Of a stretch of 64,000 nt of DNA, positions 1 to 9,799 are shown in pieces. The position numbers and the translations under genes are program-made. The stretch comes from Protula sp. h YS-2021 (taxonomy: Eukaryota > Annelida > Polychaeta > Sabellida > Serpulidae): positions 46,633,256 to 46,697,255 of the forward strand of contig OX457026.1 of the NCBI GenBank assembly GCA_949752745.1, given 5' to 3'. The notes under the pieces were generated by a model. The model saw nothing but the letters and a program-made list of their open reading frames with translations, made no database searches and had not been told where the DNA came from. Numbering within the stretch: position 1 is the first letter of the stretch; each line of letters starts with the position of its first letter.

Positions 1-196
1 CGGCCGCTAGCAGCATTCTCTCTTGGCCGAGCGAGAGTTTTAGCGCCTTAATGACGACCTTGTCAATGTGCAGTACACTGTCGATGGAAAAGAATTCCTC
101 GCTCAGGAGAGCGTCGACAGTGGATTCGAGAAGGTTTCTCGACGCAGCCCATTCTTTCAACTCTTTAATTGCACTGTCGACTTTATCCTTATTCAT
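1..196 (-). CDS. YR-1 ORF1 (gag-like), N-terminal ~65 codons, partial
   Basis: The minus-strand ATG is at 196-194 and the frame stays open to the window edge. The protein start matches the ORF1 starts at 6209 and 46865 (MNKDKVDSAIKELKEW...). ORF1 is the presumed nucleocapsid protein of the YR retrotransposon. Only the N-terminal helical part is visible here; the C-terminal zinc fingers would lie outside the window. Whether this copy is intact cannot be said. Confidence 0.8.
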   Translation of the reverse strand, partial: MNKDKVDSAIKELKEWAASRNLLESTVDALLSEEFFSIDSVLHIDKVVIKALKLSLGQERMLLAA

Positions 197-1045
197 TTTT
201 TTGTTTCCTTGCTCTCTCAGTGTTTTTTTTTTATACAGTTATAGGGGGCTCACTGCTTGGCCGTAATTGCAATTAATGCCCTATTCAGACGGCACTGCTC
301 AGGCAAGATCTTAATTGCAATTAGAGTACTCACGCATATTGATGCCCCAAATCCTAACAATCCCTTGCACTAATTGCAATTCAGAGTCCAAGCTTGTCAG
401 CTGTCCGGGTGACGCTTGTTAGGCTTAACAATTGATATCCACAAATTACAATTAAGAGCTTCAAGTCGCATATATCACACTTTTATTTATTGGTTTTTTT
501 TATATATACATTTTATTCCCTTTACCTTACGCCCTGTATCAATCGTTATCCTGAAAGCTACTTTAATCAAATGTAATTATCCTTTGTGTCCTTTTCTGGT
601 TTTCTTTATTATTATTTTTTTTTAGTTTATTATTATTTTATCCTGAAGGCTAGCTAATATTCCATTTGGCTGTGTCTTTCCGTTTTTTTTTTTTTTTTCT
701 TTTGCTCTCTGGAAGCGCTTGCTTGACCAGTGCTTGCTTTGCATTTGTGAGGGGAAGCTTGGAAGAGCCTTGTTATGTACCGTCCGACTTAATCCCTGCA
801 CGACTCAACGGCCAATAGAACACAGGCATGACAGAAGGTACTCTGGGGCGAGCTCCGCCCCCGAGTTACAGAGTGTGTGCTTCGCTCCCGCCTTGCATGA
901 CGGCACGCTGTAAGCCGAGACGCTCTGTCTACATCTCCGTCTGGCACGCTCCGTCGCTGTCAAGTCGAGTAGCGTGGGGGATTAAGGGGGAAAAGGGGCA
1001 GCGCATCACCAGAGTTTTAAAATCAAATAACACTTTATTTTTTAA
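1..1045 (-). mobile_element. YR-1: DIRS/Ngaro-type YR retrotransposon, 5' part, cut by window edge
   Basis: Read on the minus strand this is the 5' end of the same element seen in full at 5356-9968 and 43088-47716. It has the terminal stretch ending CACTTTATTTTTTAA at 1031-1045, the GC-rich leader, and the leader palindrome AATTGCAATT at 265-274, 313-322 and 372-381, with a one-base variant at 444-453. The start of ORF1 follows. The rest of the element lies left of the window. The 3' neighbour is a 44-bp LTR tip, so the element sits inside an LTR. No target duplication can be judged because the other end is missing. Confidence 0.9.
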
Positions 1046-1089
1046 ATACATCCAAGAAATGCCATAACAGGTCCAGAGATATTCTGACA
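1046..1089 (-). repeat. LTR tip (alpha/beta type), minus orientation
   Basis: The 44 bp match the sense-start of the alpha and beta LTRs (minus-strand reading begins TGTCAGAATATCTCTGGACC). The remainder of this LTR is separated by the YR-1 insertion and lies off-window. The flank at 1090 (ACAAC...) passes directly into satellite sequence, so this LTR element had inserted into the satellite. Confidence 0.8.
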
Positions 1090-3473
1090 ACAACTAACCT
1101 GCACGTTCATTGTAAATCTTTTGTGACTTCGTTAGAAACTTCATGAGCAAGATGGTATTTTACATGTAGTGCTTGAGATAAAAAAAATTAAGAAAAGTGA
1201 TGGCAATCAATGGAAAATTATCCAAACTAATGACAATCATGATTGGATCATTGAAAATTAACTAACAAATTACCCAAGTGGATGTCTTTGGTCAGAAACT
1301 TCATCAAAAAGATCATATTTCATATGTATTCATTAAAATAAATCACAAAATTTAGTAGAGCTTAAACATTCAATTAAATTAGAACGAAAAACTACTTCAT
1401 TTATAAATAGAAAAGTAAATATGAACGAGAAAATCAGAAAAGGTCATAATATTAGAAATTCAACAAGAAATTGAAATAAATATTGATATATTACAACATA
1501 TCATTATAAGGGGAATCATGAAATTGGGGAAACTAATGACTATATGTATCAGAATCTTGAAAATTGAACTAAAAATTGCCAAACTATATGCGATTTATAG
1601 TAAATTTTTAATGAGCAAGATCATATTTCACTTATATTCAATAAAATTAATCAAAATATTTTTATGAAGTCATGATAATCAATGGAATTACTACCAAAAT
1701 ACTTCGATTAAAAAAACAATGATACTAATGCTTCCATCCTTGAAAATAAGCCTCGAAATTACAGAAAAACTTACGATTTATAGTAAATTTATATAATTTA
1801 AGCAGAGAATCCCTGAGCATTGAGATATTTTACATGTAATCATTCGAATTCAGTAGAATTCTTGAGCAAGATTACATGTAGTCACTCAAATTAATTACAA
1901 AATTTAGAAAAACTATTGCACTCAACTCGATTTCAAACGAAATCTGTAAGTTTTTTTAAAAAAGCTTCTATATTTACGAAAGTAATGTAAAATCACCTAC
2001 AAAATTACAATAGGTCATACTGTTTGAAATTTAAGCAGAAAAATAATGACAATAACCTTTGAATCATTGAAAATTAAACCACAAATTACCCGAATGGATG
2101 CTAACTATTCAGCAGAAAATTTAAGAGTAAGACAATGTTTAACGTGTATCCATTTTAAAAACAATCATGAAAATCAATTAAGTGAAGACGAAAATGTATC
2201 AAATACTACGAAGTGTAAAAAAAAAAGAAACATCTCGAAAATGAGAAAACGTCATAGCATTTAAAATTCAACTAGAAATTGAAGTAAACATTGATATATA
2301 TCACGATTACATTATAAAAGCAACCGAAAATTAGCAAAACTAATGACACTAATGGAATTTTGTTTGACAACTCACCTGCACGTTCATTGTAAATCTTTTG
2401 TGACTTCGTTAGAAACTTCATGAGCAAGATGGTATTTCACATGTAGTGCTTGAGATAAAAAAATTAAGAAAAGTGATCACAATCAATGGAAAAATATCAA
2501 AACTAATGACAATCATGATTGGATCATTGAAAATTAACTAACAAATTACCCAAGTGGACGTCTTTGGTCAGAAACTTTATCAAAAAGATCATATTTCATA
2601 TGTATTCATTAAAATTAATCAGAAAATTTAGTAGAGCTTGAACATTCAATTAAATTAGAACGAAAAACTACTTCATTTATAAATAGAAAAGTAAATATAA
2701 ACTAGAAAATCAGAAAACGTCATAGCATTTAAAATTCAACTAGAAATTGAAGTAAACATTGATATATATCACGATTGCATTGTAAAAGCAACCGCAAATT
2801 AGCAAAACTAATGACACTAATGGAATTTTGTTTGACAACTAACCTGCACGTTCATTGTAAATCTTTTGTGACTTCGTTAGAAACTTCATGAGCAAGATGG
2901 TATTTCACATGTAGTGCTTGAGATAAAAATAATTAAGAAAAGTGATGACAATCAATGGAAAATTATCAAAACTAATGACAATCATGATTGGATCATTGAA
3001 AATTAACTAACAAATTACCCAAGTGGATGTCTTTGATCAGAAACTTCATCATATTTCATATGTATTCATTAAAATTAATCAGAAAATTTAGTAGAGCTTG
3101 AACATTCAATTAAATTAGAACGAAAAAGTACTTCATTTATAAATAGAAAAGTGAATATGAACGAGAAAATCAGAAAACGTCATAGCATTTAAAATTCAAC
3201 TAGAAATTGAAGTAAACGTTGATACATATCACGATTGCATTATAAAAGCAACCGAAAATTAGCAAAACTAATGAGACTAATGGAATTTTGTTTGACAACT
3301 AACCTGCACGTTCATTGTAAATCTTTTGTGACTTCATGAGCAAGATGGTATTTTACATGTAGTGCTTGAGATGAAAAAAATTAAGAAAAGTGATGACAAT
3401 CAATGGAAAAATATCAAAACTAATGACAATCATGATTGGATCATTGAAAATTAACTAACAAATTACCCAAGTG
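1090..3473. repeat. AT-rich satellite-like tandem repeat, ~460-470 bp units
   Basis: A segment starting ACCTGCACGTTCATTG recurs at 1097, 2374, 2842 and 3302, giving neighbouring units of 468 and 460 bp and a partial last unit. The stretch 1097-2373 (1277 bp) is more diverged and looks like several decayed units. Inside units, related sub-blocks recur (for example AAACTTCATGAGCAAGATGG... and AAACTTCATCAAAAAGATCA...), so the unit is itself built from older, shorter repeats. The open frame at 2046-2264 is short and lies in low-complexity AT-rich sequence; I do not regard it as a gene. This is the only sequence in the window that may be host DNA rather than a transposon. Confidence 0.8.
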
Positions 3474-4557
3474 GATATTAGCGGGTCCTCGTGTAAGGTG
3501 TAAGGTGTCGTGTGACTTTCGACGGAGGAAGATTGAAACGTTTTATAATTTCCGAAATTCCGTTTCTATTTATATCCAATGAAACTGCAGTGGAAATTAA
3601 CTAATCTCTTATTTGAATATTTCTTTTTATTTCTCTTATTTTACTCCATCCATAATGAGAACTATCCGTGTACCAGCACCACAAATAACAACTTCCTGTG
3701 CACCACCAGGACTCACACCTGACGTGTGGCCTCTATGTTTTCCAAAAACCAACTGCTGACGGCGCAGGAAGCGTGTTCATTATATACTCGCTGGCAGAGC
3801 AGCCGCCGCTAATTAAAAATGCAACCAATCATGGAGTTTCCCGCCTAAACTAAGAACCAATAAGAAAATAGCTGCCCAAAAACATATGTTACAAGTGACA
3901 TATGGGCCAAAAAGTGATGTTTTTGGGAAGATCGCGAACTCTTCTACAAAAGGGCTTTGTCGGTTATGATTTATAATATTTCTAAATACTTGAAAATTAC
4001 ACGCAAAGTTTGTGCTATGTAGCACAAAAAATTCACTCGTCTTAATGACCGACAATATCAAAATTTTTAAACACAAAAATATTGTCATGTGCACGATCTT
4101 GGCGCGTTCTACACAATGTTATGTGAAACTTGAAATTTCGATATCAACTCGTGGAGATAACCGGTATACTTGATATCTAAGTAAATTTTTAGATGACCCA
4201 AAATCTAACAAAATGATATCAAACGAACCTGAAACTAGTTCCATCGTGTGCACTACATCAAGAAAAAAGATCCCCCCAAATTCTAAACCGATCGTCACTG
4301 TCCTATCTGGCTTTATATGAAAGTAGCACATCAACAAATGCACTCGCCCATTTATCAGCTATTTCAAGGGAAACACTGCACCGAAGGGCGCGGCCCGGCA
4401 CTAACATGCGTCCTGCACCACAACAAATCGTGTGGAGCACAAAAAGAATCATAAACACGCTCAGAACACTCAAAACTGCACACATTCACACACCAGTCGG
4501 CAACAACACTTTTAAGTGTAGAAATTCACTTTTGCATACCCTAACAGCTAAACATAA
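3474..4557 (-). repeat. Old beta-type LTR fragment, minus orientation
   Basis: The sequence matches the beta LTR at 24134-25333 from its ATATTAGCGGGTCC end through the shared U3 core, but is visibly more diverged. Its terminal TGTCACG is missing: it joins satellite sequence at 3474-3476, where both partners share GAT, suggesting a microhomology deletion. On the right it stops at ...AACATAA (4551-4557), where element C inserted. About 140 bp of the LTR should continue beyond C's far end, which I could not find. A short GTGTAAG duplication near 3490 is unique to this copy. Confidence 0.8.
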
Positions 4558-5355
4558 TGTCACAGTTTGGGTTGTGACGGTTATGGGATCTCCGCGTGTA
4601 GGTGCCGTTGGCTTGTCATGGAATGAAAATACGAGCAAATAATACGAAAATTGCGATATATGGCTCGCTATGTCGGGCAGTATCCGGATGTCAATGAAAA
4701 CAAACTCCTTTTAACACTATTATGTTTATTTTATCTACTTCGTATGATATGTTCACATTTGTCCACCTTTTTCCTTTATTATCCAAATTTATGTCTGGCT
4801 AATTTATATGCCTTCCCTTCATTGAGTTATCTTTCAGTACCTTAATCATTAATACTTTTATTTCCAAAATAAATTATTCACGAACGTTTATTCATCCACC
4901 TTTCTCATAATACTTTTCAAAACCCTTCTTTTTTGTTGGTGCTAACACCCTTTGCACCCCATTTCGTACAGCCTTTGTCTCATTTCTGTCTTTTCTCGTA
5001 ATAAATAGACCCACACCTGACGTGCGGCCTCCATGCATTCCAAAAATCAACTGCTGCTGGTGCAGCAAGCGCGTTCCTTAAATACTCGCTGGCAGAACAG
5101 CCGCTGCTAATTAAATATGTAGCCAATCGAAGAACTTCCCGCCTAAATTTAGAACCAATAAGAAAATAGCTGGCCAAAAACATATGTTACAAGTGACATA
5201 TGGGCCAAAAAGTGATGTTTTTGGGAAGACCACAAACTTGTCTACAAAAAGGCTTTGTCGGTTATGATCTTTGGCATTTATAAATACTTGAAAATTACAC
5301 GCAAAGTTTGTGCTAGGTAGCACAAAAATTTCACTCGTCATATAAACCAACAATA

Positions 5356-6208
5356 TTAAAAAATAAAGTGTTATTTGATTTTAAAACTCTGGTGATGCGC
5401 TGCCCCTTTTCCCCCTTAATCCCCCACGCTACTCGACTTGACAGCGACGGAGCGTGCCAGACGGAGATGTAGACAGAGCGTCTCGGCTTACAGCGTGCCG
5501 TCATACAAGGCGGGAGCGAAGTTACTGAGTAACTCGGGGGAGGAGCTCGCCCCAGAGTACCTTCTGTCATGCCTGTGTTCTATTGGCCGTTGAGTCGTGC
5601 AGGGATTAAGTCGGACGGTACATAACAAGGCTCTTCCAAGCTTCCCCTCACAAATGCAAAGCAAGCACTGGTCAAGCAAGCGCTTCCAGAGAGCAAAAGA
5701 AAAAAAACGGAAAGACACAGCCAAATGGAATATTAGCTAGCCTTCAGGATAAAATAATAATAAACTAAAAAAAAATAATAATAAAGAAAACCAGAAAAGG
5801 ACACAAAGGATAATTACATTTGATTAAAGTAGCTTTCAGGATAACGATTGATACAGAGCGTAAGGTAAAGGGAATAAAATGTATATATAAAAAAACCAAT
5901 AAATAAAAGTGTGATATATGCGACATTGTGTATAAACTTGAAGCTCTTAATTGCAATTTGTGGATATCAATTGTTAAGCCTAACAAGCGTCACCCGGACA
6001 GCTGACAAGCTTGGACTCTGAATTGCAATTAGTGCAAGGGATTGTTAGGATTTGGGGCATCAATATGCGTGAGTACTCTAATTGCAATTAAGATCTTGCC
6101 TGAGCAGTGCCGTCTGAATAGGGCATTAATTGCAATTACGGCCAAGCAGTGAGCCCCCTATAACTGTATAAAAAAAAAAACACTGAGAGAGCAAGGAAAC
6201 AAAAAAGA
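5356..6208 (+). promoter_or_regulatory. YR-2 leader: GC-rich terminal block and AATTGCAATT palindrome cluster
   Basis: This 853-bp stretch has no gene. Its first ~330 bp are unusually CpG- and GC-rich for this window and include a near-palindromic GC box around GAGCTC (about 5540-5555). Its second half is AT-rich. The perfect palindrome AATTGCAATT occurs four times at 5949-5958, 6021-6030, 6080-6089 and 6128-6137. A TATAAAA run lies at 6167-6173, about 36 bp before the ORF1 ATG, and could be a promoter. The arrangement is kept in YR-1 and YR-3. What binds the palindromes is unknown. Confidence 0.6.
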
Positions 6209-7216
6209 ATGAATAAGGATAAAGTTGACAGTGCAATTAAAGAGTTGAAAGAATGGGCTGCGTCGAGAAACCTTCTCGAATCCACTGTCGACGCTCTCCT
6301 GAGCGAGGAATTCTTTTCCATCGACAGTGTACTGCACATTGACAAGGTCGTCATTAAGGCGCTAAAACTCTCGCTCGGCCAAGAGAGAATGCTGCTAGCG
6401 GCCGTCGCAGACCTTAAGGACGCAAAGTCCGACAGTGCGAGTTCCCGTACCGGTCCCACATCGGACATCATTGAGAAATTTCCGGCCGACAGACCCCGGC
6501 TACGCAGCGACGCGGCACCAGCTACCCTGAATGACCTTCCACGCCTTAACACAGAGACGATGACAGCCATGCTGGACTCCCTCGTGGACAAGCCGCAGAC
6601 CCCGGACGACGACCCATGGCAGACCGGGAGAACCCCAGGTAACACGCGACCATTATTTGTCCAAGATTTCTGTGGATCCTTCCTGGGGAGTCAGGGCACA
6701 GAGACAGTGTTATCGTCGAACGGTGATGCGAAAGTGATCGTGACGAGCGCGGCGAAACGCGTGAGGCCTGAGGACACCACGTGGCAGCAGTGGGTGAAAG
6801 GCCACGCCCGCATCTTTAGCGCCCTAAAGCGCTCAGGACAGTTGGAGACGGAAGACGAGCGTGATCGCTACAATCTCTACGGCATAAAGTTTGGAGATAT
6901 GTGCGAGTATTACCCGCTAGCCAACTGTATGAGGTATGATTTCGAATACCGGCAACGGGTGGCGTCGGGGCAAATCCGTTGGGGAGACGACGATACGTAT
7001 CTCCTAGGCATATGTTGCTTCTCGTCTCGCGCCCAATCAACATCCACCCGGAAGCAGCACGCTAGACCCAGGGTGGAAGCTCCAAGGGCCCCGAACGGCA
7101 TGGAAATTTGTCGCAACTTTAATTCGCGCCGGGGTTGCAGTCTACTGAACTGCCGATTCATGCATGCCTGCCTGAAATGTTTCCAGAACCACCCCGAGAT
7201 TGCTCACAGAGACTAG
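6209..7216 (+). CDS. YR-2 ORF1, gag-like protein with CCCH zinc finger
   Basis: The protein is 335 aa, the same length as the YR-3 copy (45858-46865) and nearly identical to it. It is presumed to bind element RNA and form the particle. The N-terminal 70 residues look helical. The C-terminus has a CCCH finger, C301-x8-C310-x4-C315-x3-H319, followed by a C-x2-C-x3-H-x4-H motif. Similar cysteine-rich tails end the first ORF of many animal DIRS-like elements. The start is the first ATG, 36 bp after a TATA-like run. It ends at UAG (7214-7216), followed by CGG. The frame beyond stays open straight into RT, so ORF1 and RT may form a readthrough polyprotein. Family assignment is by motif and context, not by search. 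Confidence 0.85.
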   Translation: MNKDKVDSAIKELKEWAASRNLLESTVDALLSEEFFSIDSVLHIDKVVIKALKLSLGQERMLLAAVADLKDAKSDSASSRTGPTSDIIEKFPADRPRLRSDAAPATLNDLPRLNTETMTAMLDSLVDKPQTPDDDPWQTGRTPGNTRPLFVQDFCGSFLGSQGTETVLSSNGDAKVIVTSAAKRVRPEDTTWQQWVKGHARIFSALKRSGQLETEDERDRYNLYGIKFGDMCEYYPLANCMRYDFEYRQRVASGQIRWGDDDTYLLGICCFSSRAQSTSTRKQHARPRVEAPRAPNGMEICRNFNSRRGCSLLNCRFMHACLKCFQNHPEIAHRD

Positions 7217-8890
7217 CGGCACGCCGTCTCTAGCCCACTGTCTGACCGGCTCGACGAATGGGAACGACAACTTGAAACGGATAAGGACAAGGTATTTATT
7301 CTCAACGGATTACGTAATGGGTTCGATATCGTTAACGTTCGCACGGAAAATATTCAGTGTGCCGAAGCCCGCAACAGCCGCGTGGCTGAGCGACAATATC
7401 GTGATGAGGTAGAGAGCGAAATAAAGAAGGAAATTGCCCTGGGTCGCTATAAAGTAGTGGTAGAAAAACCGGCCATTGTCTCCCCGCTCTCCGCCATACC
7501 CAAAGAAAACGGTGAAATCAGGCTAATTCACGATTGCTCGCAACCAGAAGGCCTTTCTGTCAACTCCCACGCCACCCCCGACAAACATGTTTTTACATCC
7601 GTGGACATCGCTGCCGATATGGTCAGTAGAAACTCGTTTATGGCAAAAGTGGACCTTAAATCAGCTTATCGGCAGGTCCCGCTCAGCGAAGCGTCCCAAC
7701 GTCTAACGGGCTTAAAGTGGAAATTTAAGGGTAATAAACATCACACATACCTTGTAGATACCCGCTTGCCCTTCGGGGCTTCATTAAGCGTTGGTATTTT
7801 CCATCGTATTACTCAGAGTGTCTGCCGCATGCTTAAAAAACAAGGTATAAAAGCAATAATTTGCTACCTCGATGACTTTTTTATTACCGCTGATACATTT
7901 GACGACACGCTCAAGGCAATGCAATACTTGATACGGCTCCTCCGGTCGCTTGGTTTCGCAATCAACTGGGAGAAATGCATCTCCCCTACGCGCAGACTAA
8001 CGTTTCTCGGAGTGACTATCGACTCCACCGACTGCACGCTGTCAATTCCCACGGATAAGCTATGCGAAGTCCAAACCCTTCTCTCCCACTACGCAAGTCC
8101 CGACAACAGACGGCTCTCAAAACGCGACCTCCAGAGCCTGCTGGGGAAACTGAACTGGGTCGGACGTGTTGTCAGTGTCATACGTCCGGCCATGCGTCGT
8201 CTAATCGTGCTTATGACGTCACTACGTCGCCCTAACCACCGCACCCGTATCACTACGGACACTCGCCGAGACTTACTACTGCTTAATGTGCTTTGCGCCT
8301 CATTCAACGGTACATCTCGCTTTTCCTCCCAAAGGGATGTGCCCGATCGCGCCTTTCACATTGCCACAGACGCAAGCCCGACTGCTGCAGGCGCAGCGGT
8401 CGTTTGCCACAATAGAGCCATAGACTGGCTCTATTGCAACTTCGCCACGGATATGCCCGCCATCAATGATTGCGACATAAATACGAAAGAACTAGCTGCT
8501 GTTCTTTTGGCGCTGCGCCGCTGGGCACCGTTCTGCGCTTCTAAGACGGTTCAACTATATTCGGATAATAAAGCAACCCTTTATGCCCTTAACCGAGGAA
8601 GAATTAGAAACACTATTGCGTCCGATGTTTTATGCGAAATACTAATATTATGCGTTAAGTTTGACATTAAAATATGTGCCGCCTACGTAAACACGAAACT
8701 TAATAAGCTCCCGGATGCCATTTCGCGACTATCCAGCCTTCCACATGCCACGTATGCATTCGGCCACGTCCCGCTCGCTGACCTCCGGCACCACATGTCA
8801 CCAATTGCTATGCGTCGTTTGTTCCAGGAGTGGTACGGGAGACACAAATTTTGGACAACGAAGTGGCCCAATTCCGCAGAGCAGCCCTAG
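7217..8890 (+). CDS. YR-2 reverse transcriptase-RNase H
   Basis: The frame is open from the codon after ORF1's UAG to the stop at 8888-8890 and has no early ATG, so expression by UAG readthrough is the simplest model. RT makes cDNA from element RNA. The fingers/palm motifs read IRLIHDCSQP, FMAKVDLKSAYRQV and LPFGASLS, with the catalytic YLDD at 7865-7876. RNase H follows with its first Asp in ATDASP (8369-8371), Glu in NTKELAAV and Asp in SDNKAT (8564-8566). No methyltransferase domain is present. The last ~100 nt overlap the YR frame. This copy reads intact. RNase H of this type next to a YR gene places it among YR retrotransposons rather than LTR or LINE elements. Confidence 0.9.
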   Translation, partial: RHAVSSPLSDRLDEWERQLETDKDKVFILNGLRNGFDIVNVRTENIQCAEARNSRVAERQYRDEVESEIKKEIALGRYKVVVEKPAIVSPLSAIPKENGEIRLIHDCSQPEGLSVNSHATPDKHVFTSVDIAADMVSRNSFMAKVDLKSAYRQVPLSEASQRLTGLKWKFKGNKHHTYLVDTRLPFGASLSVGIFHRITQSVCRMLKKQGIKAIICYLDDFFITADTFDDTLKAMQYLIRLLRSLGFAINWEKCISPTRRLTFLGVTIDSTDCTLSIPTDKLCEVQTLLSHYASPDNRRLSKRDLQSLLGKLNWVGRVVSVIRPAMRRLIVLMTSLRRPNHRTRITTDTRRDLLLLNVLCASFNGTSRFSSQRDVPDRAFHIATDASPTAAGAAVVCHNRAIDWLYCNFATDMPAINDCDINTKELAAVLLALRRWAPFCASKTVQLYSDNKATLYALNRGRIRNTIASDVLCEILILCVKFDIKICAAYVNTKLNKLPDAISRLSSLPHATYAFGHVPLADLRHHMSPIAMRRLFQEWYGRHKFWTTKWPNSAEQP

Positions 8891-9799
8891 CAGAAAGCAC
8901 TCGTGAAACGTACTCGGCTCAGCTGAAGTCTTACCTGGCCTTCTGCCAAGCCTTTAGGATGCGCCCAGCCCCCGCAGAAACTACGACCGTGCTCCGTTAC
9001 GCGTGTTTTCTCAGCCGATCCCTGAAACCCCAGTCCGTGAGATGCTATCTCGCTGCAGTTCGCCTACTCCACTTGGAGCTGGGTTACACGAACCCCATTG
9101 AGAATAACCACTTCGTGAAGACGCTTTTGAAAGGAATCGACACCCCGACAGAAACTACCGCTCTCGCTGGATATCTTGCAGCGCGTCCGAGGAGTTCTCG
9201 ACCTCTCGCAACCATTAGAGGCCTGCTTCTGGGCTGCTTGTCTCATGGGCTTCTTTACCTTTCTGCGCAAGTCCTCGCTGCTATCCCGTACCCAGACTAG
9301 CCACGACTGTAGAACTGACCTCTGCCGTGATGACGTAACGCTGTGTGCAGATGGCGCCCTAGTTCACGTAAAACGCACCAAAACACTTCGCAACTTTTCA
9401 CGAGCCCTCGTCATCCCAATCCCAGAGGTAGAGCAGTCTACAGTATGCCCCACTGCAGCGTTAAAACACCACCTCCGCCTTTCGCCCGCACATGGTAAAG
9501 CGGCGCTTTTCTCCTACAGAACCCCGGACTCCACCGTCCCTCTCTCCCACGCAGCGTTCTCGTCGATGCTGAAATGCAAACTGCGTGCTCTTGGGCTAAA
9601 TGACTCAGCCTACAGCGGCCATAGCCTACGACGAGCCGGGGCTACCTTTGCTCTTGCCTGTGGGCTGCCACCGCAAGTGATTAAGAGCCAAGGAGACTGG
9701 ACATCGGAGTCCTACACGCGATACACTGACGTCCCTCTGAGTCTACGCCTGGATTGTGCAAAAACCATGGGATCAAACGTTCAAAACGCCTTGTCCTAA
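8782..9799 (+). pseudogene. YR-2 tyrosine recombinase, frameshifted by a 17-nt deletion
   Basis: Tyrosine recombinase integrates the circular cDNA of DIRS/Ngaro-type elements. The frame opens at 8782 after a stop, with no ATG in its first stretch, and overlaps the end of RT in the -1 frame. The catalytic set is visible: Arg in FLRKS (9266-9268), His and Arg in HSLRR (9620-9622 and 9629-9631), Trp in GDW, and the Tyr nucleophile in RYTDV (9722-9724). Relative to YR-3 it has lost 17 nt at about 9141-9143 between two CAC repeats, shifting the frame between the N-terminal SAM-like domain and the catalytic domain. The open reading frames are 8782-9300 and 9176-9799. Confidence 0.88.

Noticed and set aside
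2046..2264. 72-codon open frame in the satellite.
   Set aside because: Lies in repeat sequence, not conserved in the neighbouring units, Lys/Asn/Ile-rich as random AT-rich DNA would be.
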